Shown: positions 1 to 7,387, counted from the first letter of the stretch. The stretch is 9,429 bases of DNA from an uncultured Lachnospiraceae bacterium (GCA_947177885.1 CAMWWF010000091.1:1-9429), one strand, 5' to 3'. Notes: generated from the letters alone by a model not told the origin. Numbers and translations are program-made.

Positions 1-851
1 AAGCCATGAATTCCCGCATTACCGTAGGAGCCAAGAGCCTGCGTCCTCTGCTGATGGAGGAGACCTTCCATTTCTGCGGCGGCAGAGAGGAGGAGCTTCC
101 TCTTCTGGAGCCGTTTATGGCAGCCATTGAGATGATACATACATACTCACTGGTTCACGACGATCTGCCGGCTATGGATAATGACGAGTACCGCAGGGGA
201 AAGAAAACCACATGGAGTGTCTATGGGGAGACCATGGGTATCCTGGCGGGAGACGGACTTTTGAATTATGCTTTTGAGACTGCCTTACAGGCGTTGGAGA
301 TCTGCAACGGTTCCAACCGGGAATATCTTACCACGGCGTCCTGTCCGGAGTATAATATGCAGAAACTCACGAAAGCTCTGATGATCCTCGCCAACAAGGC
401 GGGAATCTTCGGGATGATCGGCGGACAGACAGCTGATATCGAGGCGGAACAGCAGGAGGGAACTCTGCGAAAGGAGCAGCTTCTGTTCATCCACGAGCAT
501 AAGACGGCGGCTCTGATGCAGGCCGCTATGATGATAGGTGCGGTGATCGCCGGAATGACGGAGCAGGAACAACTGGGACGGATCGAAAAATGTGCCTGTG
601 ATATCGGTATCGCATTTCAGATCCAGGACGATATTCTGGACGTGGTGGGTGACAGTGAGGAACTGGGAAAGCCTGTGGGCAGCGATGCCCAGAATCACAA
701 GCAGACTTATGTTACGTTGAATGGTCTGGAGCAGTCCCGGAGAGATGTGGAGGATCTGACCAAAGAAGCGATAGCGATACTGGATTCCCTTGAGGGAGAG
801 AATGCCTTTTTGAAGGAGCTGCTGTTGTCGTTGGTAGATCGGCACAAGTAG
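1..851 (+). CDS. ispA: Farnesyl/geranyl diphosphate synthase IspA-type, 5'-truncated by the window edge
   Basis: Trans-type (E)-polyprenyl diphosphate synthase that condenses IPP with allylic diphosphates to give the C15 (or C20) precursor of quinones and undecaprenyl carriers; cytosolic. Numbering from the ATG at base 6: a GAKSLRP segment (8-14) stands where the family has GGKRxRP, keeping the Lys and last Arg that hold IPP diphosphate; the first Asp-rich motif is DDLPAMDND (52-60), followed by RRGK (63-66); HKTAAL lies at 165-170; the second Asp-rich motif DDILD is at 208-212; a GKPVGSD...NHKQTYV segment (221-236) is typical of bacterial FPP synthases. The family normally has about 35 residues before the GGKRxRP motif, and the frame stays open to the window edge (Ala codon at 3-5), so the ATG at 6 is almost certainly internal. 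First visible gene of the isoprenoid cluster, before dxs. Exact chain length of the product cannot be read from sequence alone. Confidence 0.93.
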   Translation, partial: AMNSRITVGAKSLRPLLMEETFHFCGGREEELPLLEPFMAAIEMIHTYSLVHDDLPAMDNDEYRRGKKTTWSVYGETMGILAGDGLLNYAFETALQALEICNGSNREYLTTASCPEYNMQKLTKALMILANKAGIFGMIGGQTADIEAEQQEGTLRKEQLLFIHEHKTAALMQAAMMIGAVIAGMTEQEQLGRIEKCACDIGIAFQIQDDILDVVGDSEELGKPVGSDAQNHKQTYVTLNGLEQSRRDVEDLTKEAIAILDSLEGENAFLKELLLSLVDRHK

Positions 852-1070
852 GATCTGTTACCGTTCACCCGTCACCCCAGAGAGGCGCTTTTGTGTGCTC
901 TCCGCGTGACGGCCCCGGGACTGTTGTGCGTGAGATCGCTGTCAGGACGGTTTCGGAGAGTTTGGGAACTTCTTCGCGGCATCTTGATGTGAACCCGGTG
1001 GACAGTAACCGTATTCCCACAATTCTGCGAAAGAGGACAGGGCCTGCTGAAGTGGGCGAGAGGTATGGAC
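852..1070 (+). other. Long ispA-dxs gap: no assigned gene, possible leader or small ORF
   Basis: These 219 bases separate two genes that are normally close or overlapping in this cluster. The stretch holds the 869-912 inverted repeat and a second weak pairing, CCCAC (1016-1020) with GTGGG (1052-1056), the latter overlapping the approach to the dxs ribosome binding site. A GTG-initiated frame runs from 893 to 1102. I see no T-box, TPP riboswitch or tRNA signature, and no convincing -35/-10 pair. Confidence 0.45.
869..912 (+). other. Strong inverted repeat just after ispA
   Basis: CCGTCAC (869-875) pairs perfectly with GTGACGG (906-912), and inside it GAGAG (880-884) pairs with CTCTC (898-902), leaving a 13-nt loop. 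It begins 17 bases after the ispA stop. No T-run follows, so it is not a classical intrinsic terminator; it could be an attenuator, an RNA-processing site, or part of a longer structured leader for dxs. Function unknown. Confidence 0.5.
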
Positions 1071-2936
1071 ATGTTTTTGGAAACAATCGAGAAACCCAAT
1101 GATATCAAGAATATAGCCAAAGAGGATTACGGGGAACTGGCGCAGGAGATCCGGGATTTCCTGATTCGGACGATCAGTGTGACGGGCGGTCATCTGGGCT
1201 CCAATCTGGGGGCGGTGGAGCTGACCATGGCGCTGCATCTGGCGCTGAATCTTCCGGAGGATAAGATCATATGGGATGTAGGGCATCAGTCCTATACCCA
1301 TAAGATCCTGACAGGGCGCAGGGAGGATTTTGGATCCCTGCGGCAGTTCCATGGTATAAGCGGGTTCCCCAAGAGAAAGGAGAGCGACTGTGACGTGTTT
1401 GACACAGGGCACAGTTCCACTTCCATATCCGCAGGTCTGGGCCTGGTAAAGGCAAGAGAGCTGAAAGGGGAGAGGAGCACTGTCGTATCCGTGATCGGTG
1501 ACGGTTCTCTGACGGGAGGTATGGCTTATGAGGCGTTAAATAACGCGGCAAAGCTGGAAAGCAATTTCATTGTGATTCTGAATGATAATAATATGTCCAT
1601 CTCCGAGAATGTGGGCGGTGTGTCGAAATATCTGAACAATATCCGTACTGCCAGCGGGTATCTCGATCTGAAGGAAGGCATTTACAACGCATTGCTGGGG
1701 ACCAGGCGGGGAGACAGCACCATCAGCCGGATCCGCAGGGCAAAGAGCAGCTTTAAGCATCTGGTGATCCCGGGGATGTTCTTTGAGGATATGGGGATCA
1801 CCTATCTGGGACCTGTGGACGGTCACGATATAGATGGCCTGGTGAGAGTGATCAATGAGGCAAAGCGTGTGAAGCGCGCGGTACTCATCCATGTCATCAC
1901 CCAGAAAGGGAAGGGCTATCTCCCGGCGGAGCGTCATCCCGCAAGATTTCACGGGGCGGAGCCTTTCGACATTGAGACGGGAATCCCCTCCAAACCCAGA
2001 ACAGAGGCGAATTATACGGATATCTTTTCTACAGTCATGTGTAAACTGGGGCAGCGGGATGAGAGGATCGTGGCGATCACGGCGGCGATGCCTGACGGTA
2101 CGGGTCTGAAAAGATTTCGCAATATGTATCCGAACAGATTCTTCGATGTGGGCATTGCGGAGGAGCATGCGGTGACCTTTGCGGCGGGGCTTGCGGCAGG
2201 CGGCTTAAAACCCATCGTGGCGGTGTATTCCTCCTTTTTGCAGAGGGCTTACGACCAGATCCTGCATGATGTATGTATCCAGAATCTGCCGGTGGTCTTC
2301 GCTGTGGACAGAGCGGGACTGGTGGGCAGTGACGGTGAGACGCATCAGGGGATCTTTGATCTTACATATTTATCCGGTATTCCCAATATGCATATCTGTG
2401 CACCCAAGAACAAATGGGAATTGTCGGATATGCTGAAATTTGCGGTAAATTTCGACGGCCCCATAGCAGTGCGCTATCCCCGGGGCACCGCATATGCGGG
2501 GCTGAAGGAGCATCGGGCTCCTGTGGAGATGGGGAAGGCGGAATGGATCTTCAGAGAGCGGGAGATCGCCCTGTTTGCGGTGGGAAGCATGGTGAAGACG
2601 GGTGAGGCGGTGCGGGATGCACTGAAAGCCCGGGGGAAGGCGGTCAGTCTGATCAATGCCCGGTTTGTAAAGCCTGTTGACGAGGAAGCCGTAAAGGAAG
2701 CCTGCAGGGACCATGTGCTGATCGTCACCATGGAGGAGAATGTGGCCGGCGGAGGTTATGGAGAGAAGGTGCTGGATTACATGAACCGGGAGGGGCTGAG
2801 GAATCAGTACCTGGGCATCAGCATTCCCGATGCCTATGTGGAGCACGGCAATGTGGAGCTCTTAAAGCAGGAGATCGGCATTGACGCGGACAGCATCGTG
2901 AAGAGGATACAGGAGGCGTTGGCGGCAAAATTATGA
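1071..2936 (+). CDS. dxs: 1-deoxy-D-xylulose-5-phosphate synthase
   Basis: Thiamine-diphosphate enzyme that joins pyruvate and glyceraldehyde 3-phosphate to DXP with loss of CO2, the entry and usual flux-setting step of the MEP pathway; DXP also feeds thiamine and pyridoxal synthesis. Numbering from the ATG at 1071 (621 aa, normal length): GGHLGSN with His41 and YTHK with His77, both substrate-site histidines of the family; GHSSTSIS (113-120); ThDP/Mg motif GDGSLTGG (143-150) with NDNN (171-174); the GIAEEHAV segment around 361-368 carries the catalytic Glu (Glu364 by alignment from memory); DRAGLVGSDGETHQG follows in the pyrimidine domain; C-terminal transketolase domain is complete. Start choice: an ATG also exists at 1065, but GAGAGG (1058-1063) sits one base before it and seven bases before 1071, so 1071 is preferred. 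Lies downstream of ispA after a long gap and 30 bases before tlyA, with which it is probably cotranscribed. Confidence 0.97.
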   Translation: MFLETIEKPNDIKNIAKEDYGELAQEIRDFLIRTISVTGGHLGSNLGAVELTMALHLALNLPEDKIIWDVGHQSYTHKILTGRREDFGSLRQFHGISGFPKRKESDCDVFDTGHSSTSISAGLGLVKARELKGERSTVVSVIGDGSLTGGMAYEALNNAAKLESNFIVILNDNNMSISENVGGVSKYLNNIRTASGYLDLKEGIYNALLGTRRGDSTISRIRRAKSSFKHLVIPGMFFEDMGITYLGPVDGHDIDGLVRVINEAKRVKRAVLIHVITQKGKGYLPAERHPARFHGAEPFDIETGIPSKPRTEANYTDIFSTVMCKLGQRDERIVAITAAMPDGTGLKRFRNMYPNRFFDVGIAEEHAVTFAAGLAAGGLKPIVAVYSSFLQRAYDQILHDVCIQNLPVVFAVDRAGLVGSDGETHQGIFDLTYLSGIPNMHICAPKNKWELSDMLKFAVNFDGPIAVRYPRGTAYAGLKEHRAPVEMGKAEWIFREREIALFAVGSMVKTGEAVRDALKARGKAVSLINARFVKPVDEEAVKEACRDHVLIVTMEENVAGGGYGEKVLDYMNREGLRNQYLGISIPDAYVEHGNVELLKQEIGIDADSIVKRIQEALAAKL

Positions 2937-2966
2937 TTCCGGTTTATCCGGGTTAGGGGCGGTATT

Positions 2967-3884
2967 ATGAAAGAACGTCTGGATGTTATTCTGGTAAATC
3001 AGGGTTATGCCGCATCCAGGGAGAAAGCGAAAGCCATTATCATGTCGGGCAATGTCTATGTGGACGGGCAGCGGGAGGATAAGGCGGGAACAGCCTTCGA
3101 TGCGGGTAAGATCCGGTTGGAAGTCCGGGGCAGTACATTGCGGTATGTCAGCCGGGGCGGATTAAAGCTGGAAAAGGCAATGGATAAGTGGCGGTTTGAA
3201 CTGGACGGAAAGGTATGTATGGACATCGGTGCTTCCACCGGGGGCTTTACGGACTGCATGCTGCAGAACGGAGCCGCCAGGGTCTATTCCGTGGATGTGG
3301 GGCGCGGACAGCTTGACTGGAAGCTCCGCAACGACCCCAGGGTAGTCTGTATGGAGCAGACGAATTTCCGTTATACGGTGAGGGAGGATATTCCGGAGGA
3401 ACTGGATTTTGCCAGCGTGGATGTGTCGTTTATTTCCCTGACGAAGATCCTCATCCCTGCCAGAAATCTGTTAAAGACCGGCGGGGAGATGGTGTGTCTC
3501 ATCAAACCCCAATTCGAGGCAGGGAAGGGGAAGGTGGGGAAGAACGGTGTGGTGAGGGAGCCTGAGATCCACCGGGAAGTGATCGCGAAGATCGTGGACT
3601 ATGCGGACAGTATCGGCTTTGCGGTGCTTCATCTGGAGTTTTCCCCCATCAAGGGACCAGAGGGCAATATTGAGTATCTGCTCCACATCAAAAAAGAGGC
3701 GGAGCCTTCCGGGGAGCTTTTCCGTCTCACGGAGCGTGAAGCCGAGGGAAGGCTGCTACGCATTACAGAAGAGAAAAGCGGGCTTTCCCAACGGGAGGAG
3801 TGGGAGAAGCGGATCCGGCAGACGGTGGAGAATTCCCACAGGGCGTCGGGCAGCGGATTCCCACAGGCGAAATCCGGTTTCTGA
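2967..3884 (+). CDS. tlyA: TlyA-family rRNA 2'-O-methyltransferase (hemolysin-A family)
   Basis: Predicted SAM-dependent methyltransferase of the TlyA family, whose studied members 2'-O-methylate cytidines of 16S and 23S rRNA at the subunit interface (known for mycobacteria; substrate here is inferred). An N-terminal S4 RNA-binding domain covers about 1-60 (start MKERLDVILV; SREKAKAIIMSGNVYVDG at 17-34). VSRGGLKLEKAM (61-72) leads into the FtsJ-like fold, with SAM motif I DIGASTGGFTDC (86-97), SVDVSFISL (150-158) and IKPQFE (179-184). Lys67, Asp152, Lys180 and Glu236 fit the family's K-D-K-E tetrad. The protein has 305 aa against roughly 270 in most relatives: the last ~35 residues are a polar, low-complexity tail. 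The tail's coding DNA carries an 11-bp direct repeat, ATTCCCACAGG at 3832-3842 and 3857-3867. Ribosome binding site AGGGGCGG (2955-2962). Placement between dxs and nadK/argR/recN is standard for Firmicutes. Confidence 0.93.
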   Translation: MKERLDVILVNQGYAASREKAKAIIMSGNVYVDGQREDKAGTAFDAGKIRLEVRGSTLRYVSRGGLKLEKAMDKWRFELDGKVCMDIGASTGGFTDCMLQNGAARVYSVDVGRGQLDWKLRNDPRVVCMEQTNFRYTVREDIPEELDFASVDVSFISLTKILIPARNLLKTGGEMVCLIKPQFEAGKGKVGKNGVVREPEIHREVIAKIVDYADSIGFAVLHLEFSPIKGPEGNIEYLLHIKKEAEPSGELFRLTEREAEGRLLRITEEKSGLSQREEWEKRIRQTVENSHRASGSGFPQAKSGF

Positions 3885-4036
3885 CGAAAATGCGGTCGGA
3901 AAAGCAAGGGGATCGGCAAACATGATTTTCTGGATGCCTTATGCGGGGTGAGGTGGGAATTTCGACAGTGCAGGATAATAGCTTCTCGAAATCACAGGAA
4001 GAAGAATCAGGCATTGCGGTTAAAAGGTATCCGTAA

Positions 4037-4076
4037 AAGCGGGGAATCGTCCGGAACGATTTCCGGAAAGCCGCTT
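4037..4076 (+). other. Long inverted repeat upstream of nadK
   Basis: AAGCGG (4037-4042) pairs with CCGCTT (4071-4076); inside, GGAATCGT (4043-4050) pairs with ACGATTTCC (4056-4064) with one bulged T, closing a 5-nt loop CCGGA. The six bases GGAAAG (4065-4070) bulge on the right arm. No T-tract follows, so intrinsic termination is unlikely. It could stabilise or process the mRNA ahead of nadK, or be a remnant of a short palindromic repeat. Confidence 0.5.
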
Positions 4077-4118
4077 GATGAGCAGTCTGGAGATTTCAAG
4101 AGTCTGTGATATAGAAAT

Positions 4119-4123
4119 GGAGG
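4119..4123 (+). promoter_or_regulatory. Ribosome binding site that sets the nadK start
   Basis: GGAGG lies one base before an ATG at 4125 and seven bases before a second ATG at 4131. Only the second has workable spacing, so translation most likely starts at 4131 (MKHFLVF). Confidence 0.75.
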
Positions 4124-4130
4124 CATGGGT

Positions 4131-5000
4131 ATGAAACATTTCTTAGTATTTGCCAACCGGCATAAGGATAAGAATCTGGAGACCACCAAGAGAATCTGTG
4201 CTTTTCTGGAGGGAAAAGGGCAGAAGGCCACCGCGTGGGTCGAGGAGGAAGACTGGAAGGAAAATATGCGGGTGGACAGCGAGGAGGCGCCGGCGGATCT
4301 TCCGACAGATGTGGACTGTATCATCGTACTCGGAGGGGACGGCACGGTGCTTCAGGCGGCCAGGGAGACGAAGAAACTCAGCATCCCCATTATCGGAGTG
4401 AATCTGGGCACTCTGGGGTATATGACGGAAATCGAGCTGTCTAATCTGGAAGAGTCTCTGGAGCGTCTGATCGCGGGAGATTATACCAGCGAGAGCCGTA
4501 TGATGCTGAACGGCAGGATCCTCTGTGCAAACGGCGGTTCGGAAGAGGGGTGGGCGCTGAACGATATTGTGGTATCCAGAAGCGGTTCCCTGCAGATCAT
4601 TAAGTTCAATATCTATGTGAACGGACAATTTCTGAATCATTATAATGCGGACGGTATGATCGTGACCACGCCGACAGGTTCCACAGGCTACAACCTGTCG
4701 GCGGGCGGTCCTCTGATCGAACCCAGAGCGAAACTTATCATGCTGACTCCTATCTGCCCCCATACATTGAATAAGCGCAGTATCATCCTGTCCCCCGAGG
4801 ATGTGATCGAGATCGTGATCCCGGAAGGAAGGGGTGGCAGGATCCAGACGGTGGAGGCCAATTTTGACGGCTGCCATGTGATTCCCATGCGGACGGGAGA
4901 CAGGATCCGCATTGTACAGTCCGAGAAGACCACGGAATTCCTGCAGCTGAATCAGGTGAGCTTCTTAGAGGTGTTGCATAAGAAGATGGGAGAGAACTGA
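4131..5000 (+). CDS. nadK: NAD(+)/NADH kinase
   Basis: Phosphorylates NAD to NADP using ATP or polyphosphate; the only de novo NADP source in most bacteria, cytosolic. Numbering from ATG 4131 (289 aa, typical size): Rossmann-like start MKHFLVFANR, the invariant GGDGT (68-72) with catalytic Asp70, NLGTLGYMTE (91-100), the LND motif (143-145), the glycine-rich TTPTGSTGYNLSAGGP (179-194) that binds NAD, and LTPICPHTL (205-213). All diagnostic residues are present. The gene starts after a 246-base gap and ends six bases before argR, so the pair is probably translationally coupled. NADPH is the reductant in the later MEP pathway (IspC), which gives a plausible reason for its place beside dxs and ispA, though the linkage may be purely historical. 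Confidence 0.96.
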   Translation: MKHFLVFANRHKDKNLETTKRICAFLEGKGQKATAWVEEEDWKENMRVDSEEAPADLPTDVDCIIVLGGDGTVLQAARETKKLSIPIIGVNLGTLGYMTEIELSNLEESLERLIAGDYTSESRMMLNGRILCANGGSEEGWALNDIVVSRSGSLQIIKFNIYVNGQFLNHYNADGMIVTTPTGSTGYNLSAGGPLIEPRAKLIMLTPICPHTLNKRSIILSPEDVIEIVIPEGRGGRIQTVEANFDGCHVIPMRTGDRIRIVQSEKTTEFLQLNQVSFLEVLHKKMGEN

Positions 5001-5006
5001 AAATAA

Positions 5007-5456
5007 ATGAAAAAGAATCGACATGCCAAGATCATAGAAATGATACAGAAGTATGATGTGGGAACCCAGGAGGAGCTGGCAAATTATCTGAGGGAGGCAG
5101 GTCTTGCGGTGACCCAGGCCACTGTTTCGCGGGATATCAAGGAATTGAATCTTTCCAAGATCCCGCTGAGGAACGGCAGACAGAAATACATTATCCTGAA
5201 GCAGGAAGACAGTCATTTGGGCGACAAGTACATCCGTGTACTTCGTGACGGTTTTTCTTCCATGGATATGGCACAGAATATCCTGGTGATCAAAACGGTG
5301 TCAGGTATGGCGATGGCGGTGGCTGCGGCGCTGGATGCCATGAAATTCCCGGAGATCGTGGGCTGTATTGCCGGGGACGACACCATATTTGTGGCAGTGA
5401 GATCTGTGGAAGAGACACAGGCACTGATGGAACAGATCCATGCCATGCTGGGCTGA
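5007..5456 (+). CDS. argR: Arginine repressor ArgR/AhrC
   Basis: Hexameric arginine-sensing regulator: represses arginine biosynthesis and in many species activates arginine catabolism. The 149 aa length is standard. The N-terminal winged helix-turn-helix spans about 1-65, with recognition helix QATVSRDIKEL (37-47) and wing around RQKYIIL (58-64). The C-terminal oligomerisation and arginine-binding domain has TVSGMAMAVAAALD (97-110) and GCIAGDDTIFVAV (119-131), whose two aspartates bind arginine. Only six bases separate it from the nadK stop, and the nearest purine-rich stretch, GGGAGAG (4988-4994), lies 12 bases upstream inside nadK, so translation probably depends on coupling to nadK. Position directly before recN is conserved in Firmicutes. 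I see no good ARG box in front of it; autoregulation is not supported by the sequence shown. Confidence 0.96.
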   Translation: MKKNRHAKIIEMIQKYDVGTQEELANYLREAGLAVTQATVSRDIKELNLSKIPLRNGRQKYIILKQEDSHLGDKYIRVLRDGFSSMDMAQNILVIKTVSGMAMAVAAALDAMKFPEIVGCIAGDDTIFVAVRSVEETQALMEQIHAMLG

Positions 5457-5531
5457 AAGTGTGGAAAATTTTTTACAATATGCAGTGAATGGTTTTGATG
5501 ATCAGCGGAGAGGGTACGTAAGGAGAGGAAT

Positions 5532-7217
5532 ATGTTACAAAGTTTACATGTCAAAAATCTGGCGCTGATTCGGGAGACAGAGGTAGAGTTTGGTGAGGGG
5601 CTGAATATCCTCACAGGTGAGACGGGTGCGGGCAAGTCCCTGCTCATAGGTTCTGTGAATCTGGCTCTCGGCGGAAAATTTGACAAAGAGATGCTTCGAA
5701 AGGGAGCGGAGAGTGCGCTTGTGGAGCTTGTTTTTGTCTCACAGAGCGAGAAGGTGAGGCAGAAACTGGACCGGATGGAGCTGGAGGCTCAGGAGGACGG
5801 AACCGTCATTATCAGCCGTAAGCTGCAGGCCGGCAAGAGTGTCTGCAGGATCAACGGTGAGACGGTGACGGCAAAGCAGGTGAAGGAACTGGCGGAGACG
5901 CTGATCGATATTCACGGACAGCATGAACATCAGTCCCTGCTTCACAAGAAAAAGCATATGGAGATTCTGGATTCTTATTGCGGCAGTGAATTCGAACCTG
6001 CGGCCCTGGCCGTGGAGGAAGCTTACAGAGAATGCAGTCAGCTGCGCAGGGAGCTGGACGGGGAAACCATGGACGAAGAGGCCAAGGAAAAGGAGAAAGC
6101 GCTGGCTGAGTTCGAATGGAATGAGATCAGTCAGGCGAAACCGGTGCCCGGTGAGGATGAGGAGCTGGAGAAGCGTTACCGCCTGATGGCGAACAGCAGA
6201 AAGATCACGGAGAGCCTGGCGGAGAGTTACCGTTATACCGGCAATGAGGAGGATACCGGCGCGGGGAGCTCCCTGAGCCGTGCGCTGCGTTCTCTGAGGA
6301 ACGTATCCGTTTACGATGGCCGCCTGGGGGAGCTGGAAGGACAGCTTGCGGAGATTGACAGCCTGCTTGCCGATTACAATCGGGATGTGTCGGAATATAT
6401 GAGTGATTGTGAGTTTGATGAAGAGGAGTTTGCCCTGGTGGAAGAGAGGCTGAACACCCTGAATCATCTCAAGGGAAAATACGGTAACACCATAGAAGCC
6501 GTGATCGCATATGGGGAGGAGAGACAGCGGCTTTTGGATAAGCTGTCGGACTATGATACCTATATGCGGGAGCTGGAGAAAAAGCTGGAAAAGGCGGAGA
6601 AAAAGCTTCAAAAGGCATGTGAGAAGCTTTCTTCCATACGCAGGAAAAATGCGGGAGTGCTGACGGAGAAATTGAAGGAGGCGCTGGTGAACCTGAATTT
6701 TCTAACAGTGGCCTTTGAGATCGCGGTCCGGCGGTCACAGGCAGTTACCGCCAAGGGATACGACGATGTGGAGTTCCTGATCTCCACCAATCCCGGGGAG
6801 AGCCTTAAACCGCTGGCCCAGGTGGCAAGCGGCGGAGAATTGTCCAGAGTGATGCTGGCGATCAAGACGGTGCTGTCCGGAAGAGACGATATCGACACGC
6901 TGATCTTTGACGAGATCGATGCCGGGATCAGCGGGAAGACGGCATGGAGGGTGTCGGAGCAGCTTGACACCGTGGCGAAGGCCCACCAGGTCATCTGCAT
7001 CACCCATCTGCCCCAGATCGCCGCCATGGCGGATACCCATTTCGTCATTGAGAAGAGCAGTACACAGGACAATACGATCACGGATATCCGGGCGCTGGAG
7101 ATGGAGGAATCCCTGGGTGAGCTTGCGAGACTTCTGGGCAGTGACGAACTGACGGAGGCGGCGCTTTCCAATGCGAAGGAGATGCGAGCCCAGGCGTTGG
7201 AGCATAAGGGAAAGTAA
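5532..7217 (+). CDS. recN: DNA repair protein RecN
   Basis: SMC-like ATPase recruited early to double-strand breaks to promote recombination; cytosolic, nucleoid-associated. Full length at 561 aa. Walker A is GETGAGKS (29-36); DIHGQHEHQ marks the conserved segment around 130-140; charged, Glu/Lys/Leu-rich arms (about 150-380, e.g. the EKKLEKAEKKLQKACEKL run) form the antiparallel coiled coil; the ABC signature is ASGGELSR (432-439), Walker B LIFDEIDAG (457-465), and the His switch region ITHLPQIAAMAD starts at 490. Strong ribosome binding site AAGGAGAGG five bases or so before ATG 5532. It follows argR by 75 bases; no LexA box (CGAAC-N4-GTTCG) is visible there, so expression is probably from the operon. 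A hairpin at 7226-7252 closes the gene. Confidence 0.97.
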   Translation: MLQSLHVKNLALIRETEVEFGEGLNILTGETGAGKSLLIGSVNLALGGKFDKEMLRKGAESALVELVFVSQSEKVRQKLDRMELEAQEDGTVIISRKLQAGKSVCRINGETVTAKQVKELAETLIDIHGQHEHQSLLHKKKHMEILDSYCGSEFEPAALAVEEAYRECSQLRRELDGETMDEEAKEKEKALAEFEWNEISQAKPVPGEDEELEKRYRLMANSRKITESLAESYRYTGNEEDTGAGSSLSRALRSLRNVSVYDGRLGELEGQLAEIDSLLADYNRDVSEYMSDCEFDEEEFALVEERLNTLNHLKGKYGNTIEAVIAYGEERQRLLDKLSDYDTYMRELEKKLEKAEKKLQKACEKLSSIRRKNAGVLTEKLKEALVNLNFLTVAFEIAVRRSQAVTAKGYDDVEFLISTNPGESLKPLAQVASGGELSRVMLAIKTVLSGRDDIDTLIFDEIDAGISGKTAWRVSEQLDTVAKAHQVICITHLPQIAAMADTHFVIEKSSTQDNTITDIRALEMEESLGELARLLGSDELTEAALSNAKEMRAQALEHKGK

Positions 7218-7225
7218 GGATATCT

Positions 7226-7252
7226 TTGCCCCCATCATCAGAATGGGGGCAA
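7226..7252 (+). terminator. Probable terminator hairpin after recN
   Basis: TTGCCCCCAT (7226-7235) and ATGGGGGCAA (7243-7252) form a perfect 10-bp stem with a 7-nt loop, starting nine bases after the recN stop. The stem is GC-rich at its centre, but only scattered T bases follow (ATTGCCGTTCTG), so termination may be partial or may need a factor. Its position between two functionally unrelated units supports the call. Confidence 0.65.
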
Positions 7253-7312
7253 TTGCCGTTCTGTGGGCCATAAAATAAAAATACATCCTTTTTGTTAATA
7301 TTTACATGGACT

Positions 7313-7342
7313 TTGATAAAAAATTCGATTATACTGTATATT
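7313..7342 (+). promoter_or_regulatory. Candidate upstream promoter P1 for the kdu unit
   Basis: TTGATA (7313-7318) and TATATT (7337-7342) are separated by 18 bases in a very AT-rich stretch. TATACT (7330-7335) is an alternative -10 but lacks a properly spaced -35. The palindrome at 7345-7357 would cover the start point, as expected of a repressor site. Inference from consensus only. Confidence 0.4.
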
Positions 7343-7344
7343 AA

Positions 7345-7357
7345 GTACAAGTTGTAC
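7345..7357. promoter_or_regulatory. Perfect palindrome, candidate repressor operator
   Basis: GTACAA-G-TTGTAC is a perfect 6+1+6 inverted repeat. TTGTAC/GTACAA half-sites resemble those of GntR-family regulators, many of which control hexuronate catabolism (UxuR/ExuR-type), but the identity of the binding protein is not known from this window, and no regulator gene is adjacent. Confidence 0.5.
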
Positions 7358-7387
7358 ATGGGTTTTAGAGAAATTAACAAAAATTTA

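Larger units (their letters stand above)
3885..4130 (+). other. tlyA-nadK gap without a gene
   Basis: About 246 bases with no open frame that looks coding: a frame overlapping the tlyA end stops at 3951, and reverse-strand frames here are shadows. The notable content is the inverted repeat at 4037-4076. GTGGGAATT (3953-3961) is the reverse complement of AATTCCCAC at 3831-3839 in the tlyA tail, so tail and gap could pair. No clear promoter is visible. Confidence 0.5.

Noticed and set aside
6..8. ATG at base 6 as the ispA start
   Set aside because: It falls within a conserved motif region; the family has about 35 residues before it and the frame is open to the window edge.
1065..1067. ATG at 1065 as the dxs start
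   Set aside because: GAGAGG ends one base upstream, too close for initiation; ATG 1071 has seven-base spacing.
852..1070. TPP riboswitch before the ThDP-dependent dxs
   Set aside because: The conserved CTGAGA and ACCTGATCTGG-type cores are absent.
4143..4877. Long reverse-strand reading frame opposite nadK
   Set aside because: Shadow of a high-GC3 coding gene; its translation has no family features and no ribosome binding site, whereas nadK is unambiguous.
5457..5531. LexA box or own promoter for recN
   Set aside because: No GAAC-N4-GTTC palindrome; TTTACA (5472-5477) has no acceptable -10 at the right distance.
5457..5531. ARG box between argR and recN
   Set aside because: TGAATGGTTTTGATG only loosely resembles the 18-bp ARG box and lacks its symmetry.
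5739..6611. Long reverse-strand frame opposite recN
   Set aside because: Leu/Gln/His-rich translation is the mirror of Glu/Lys/Leu coiled-coil codons; not a real gene.
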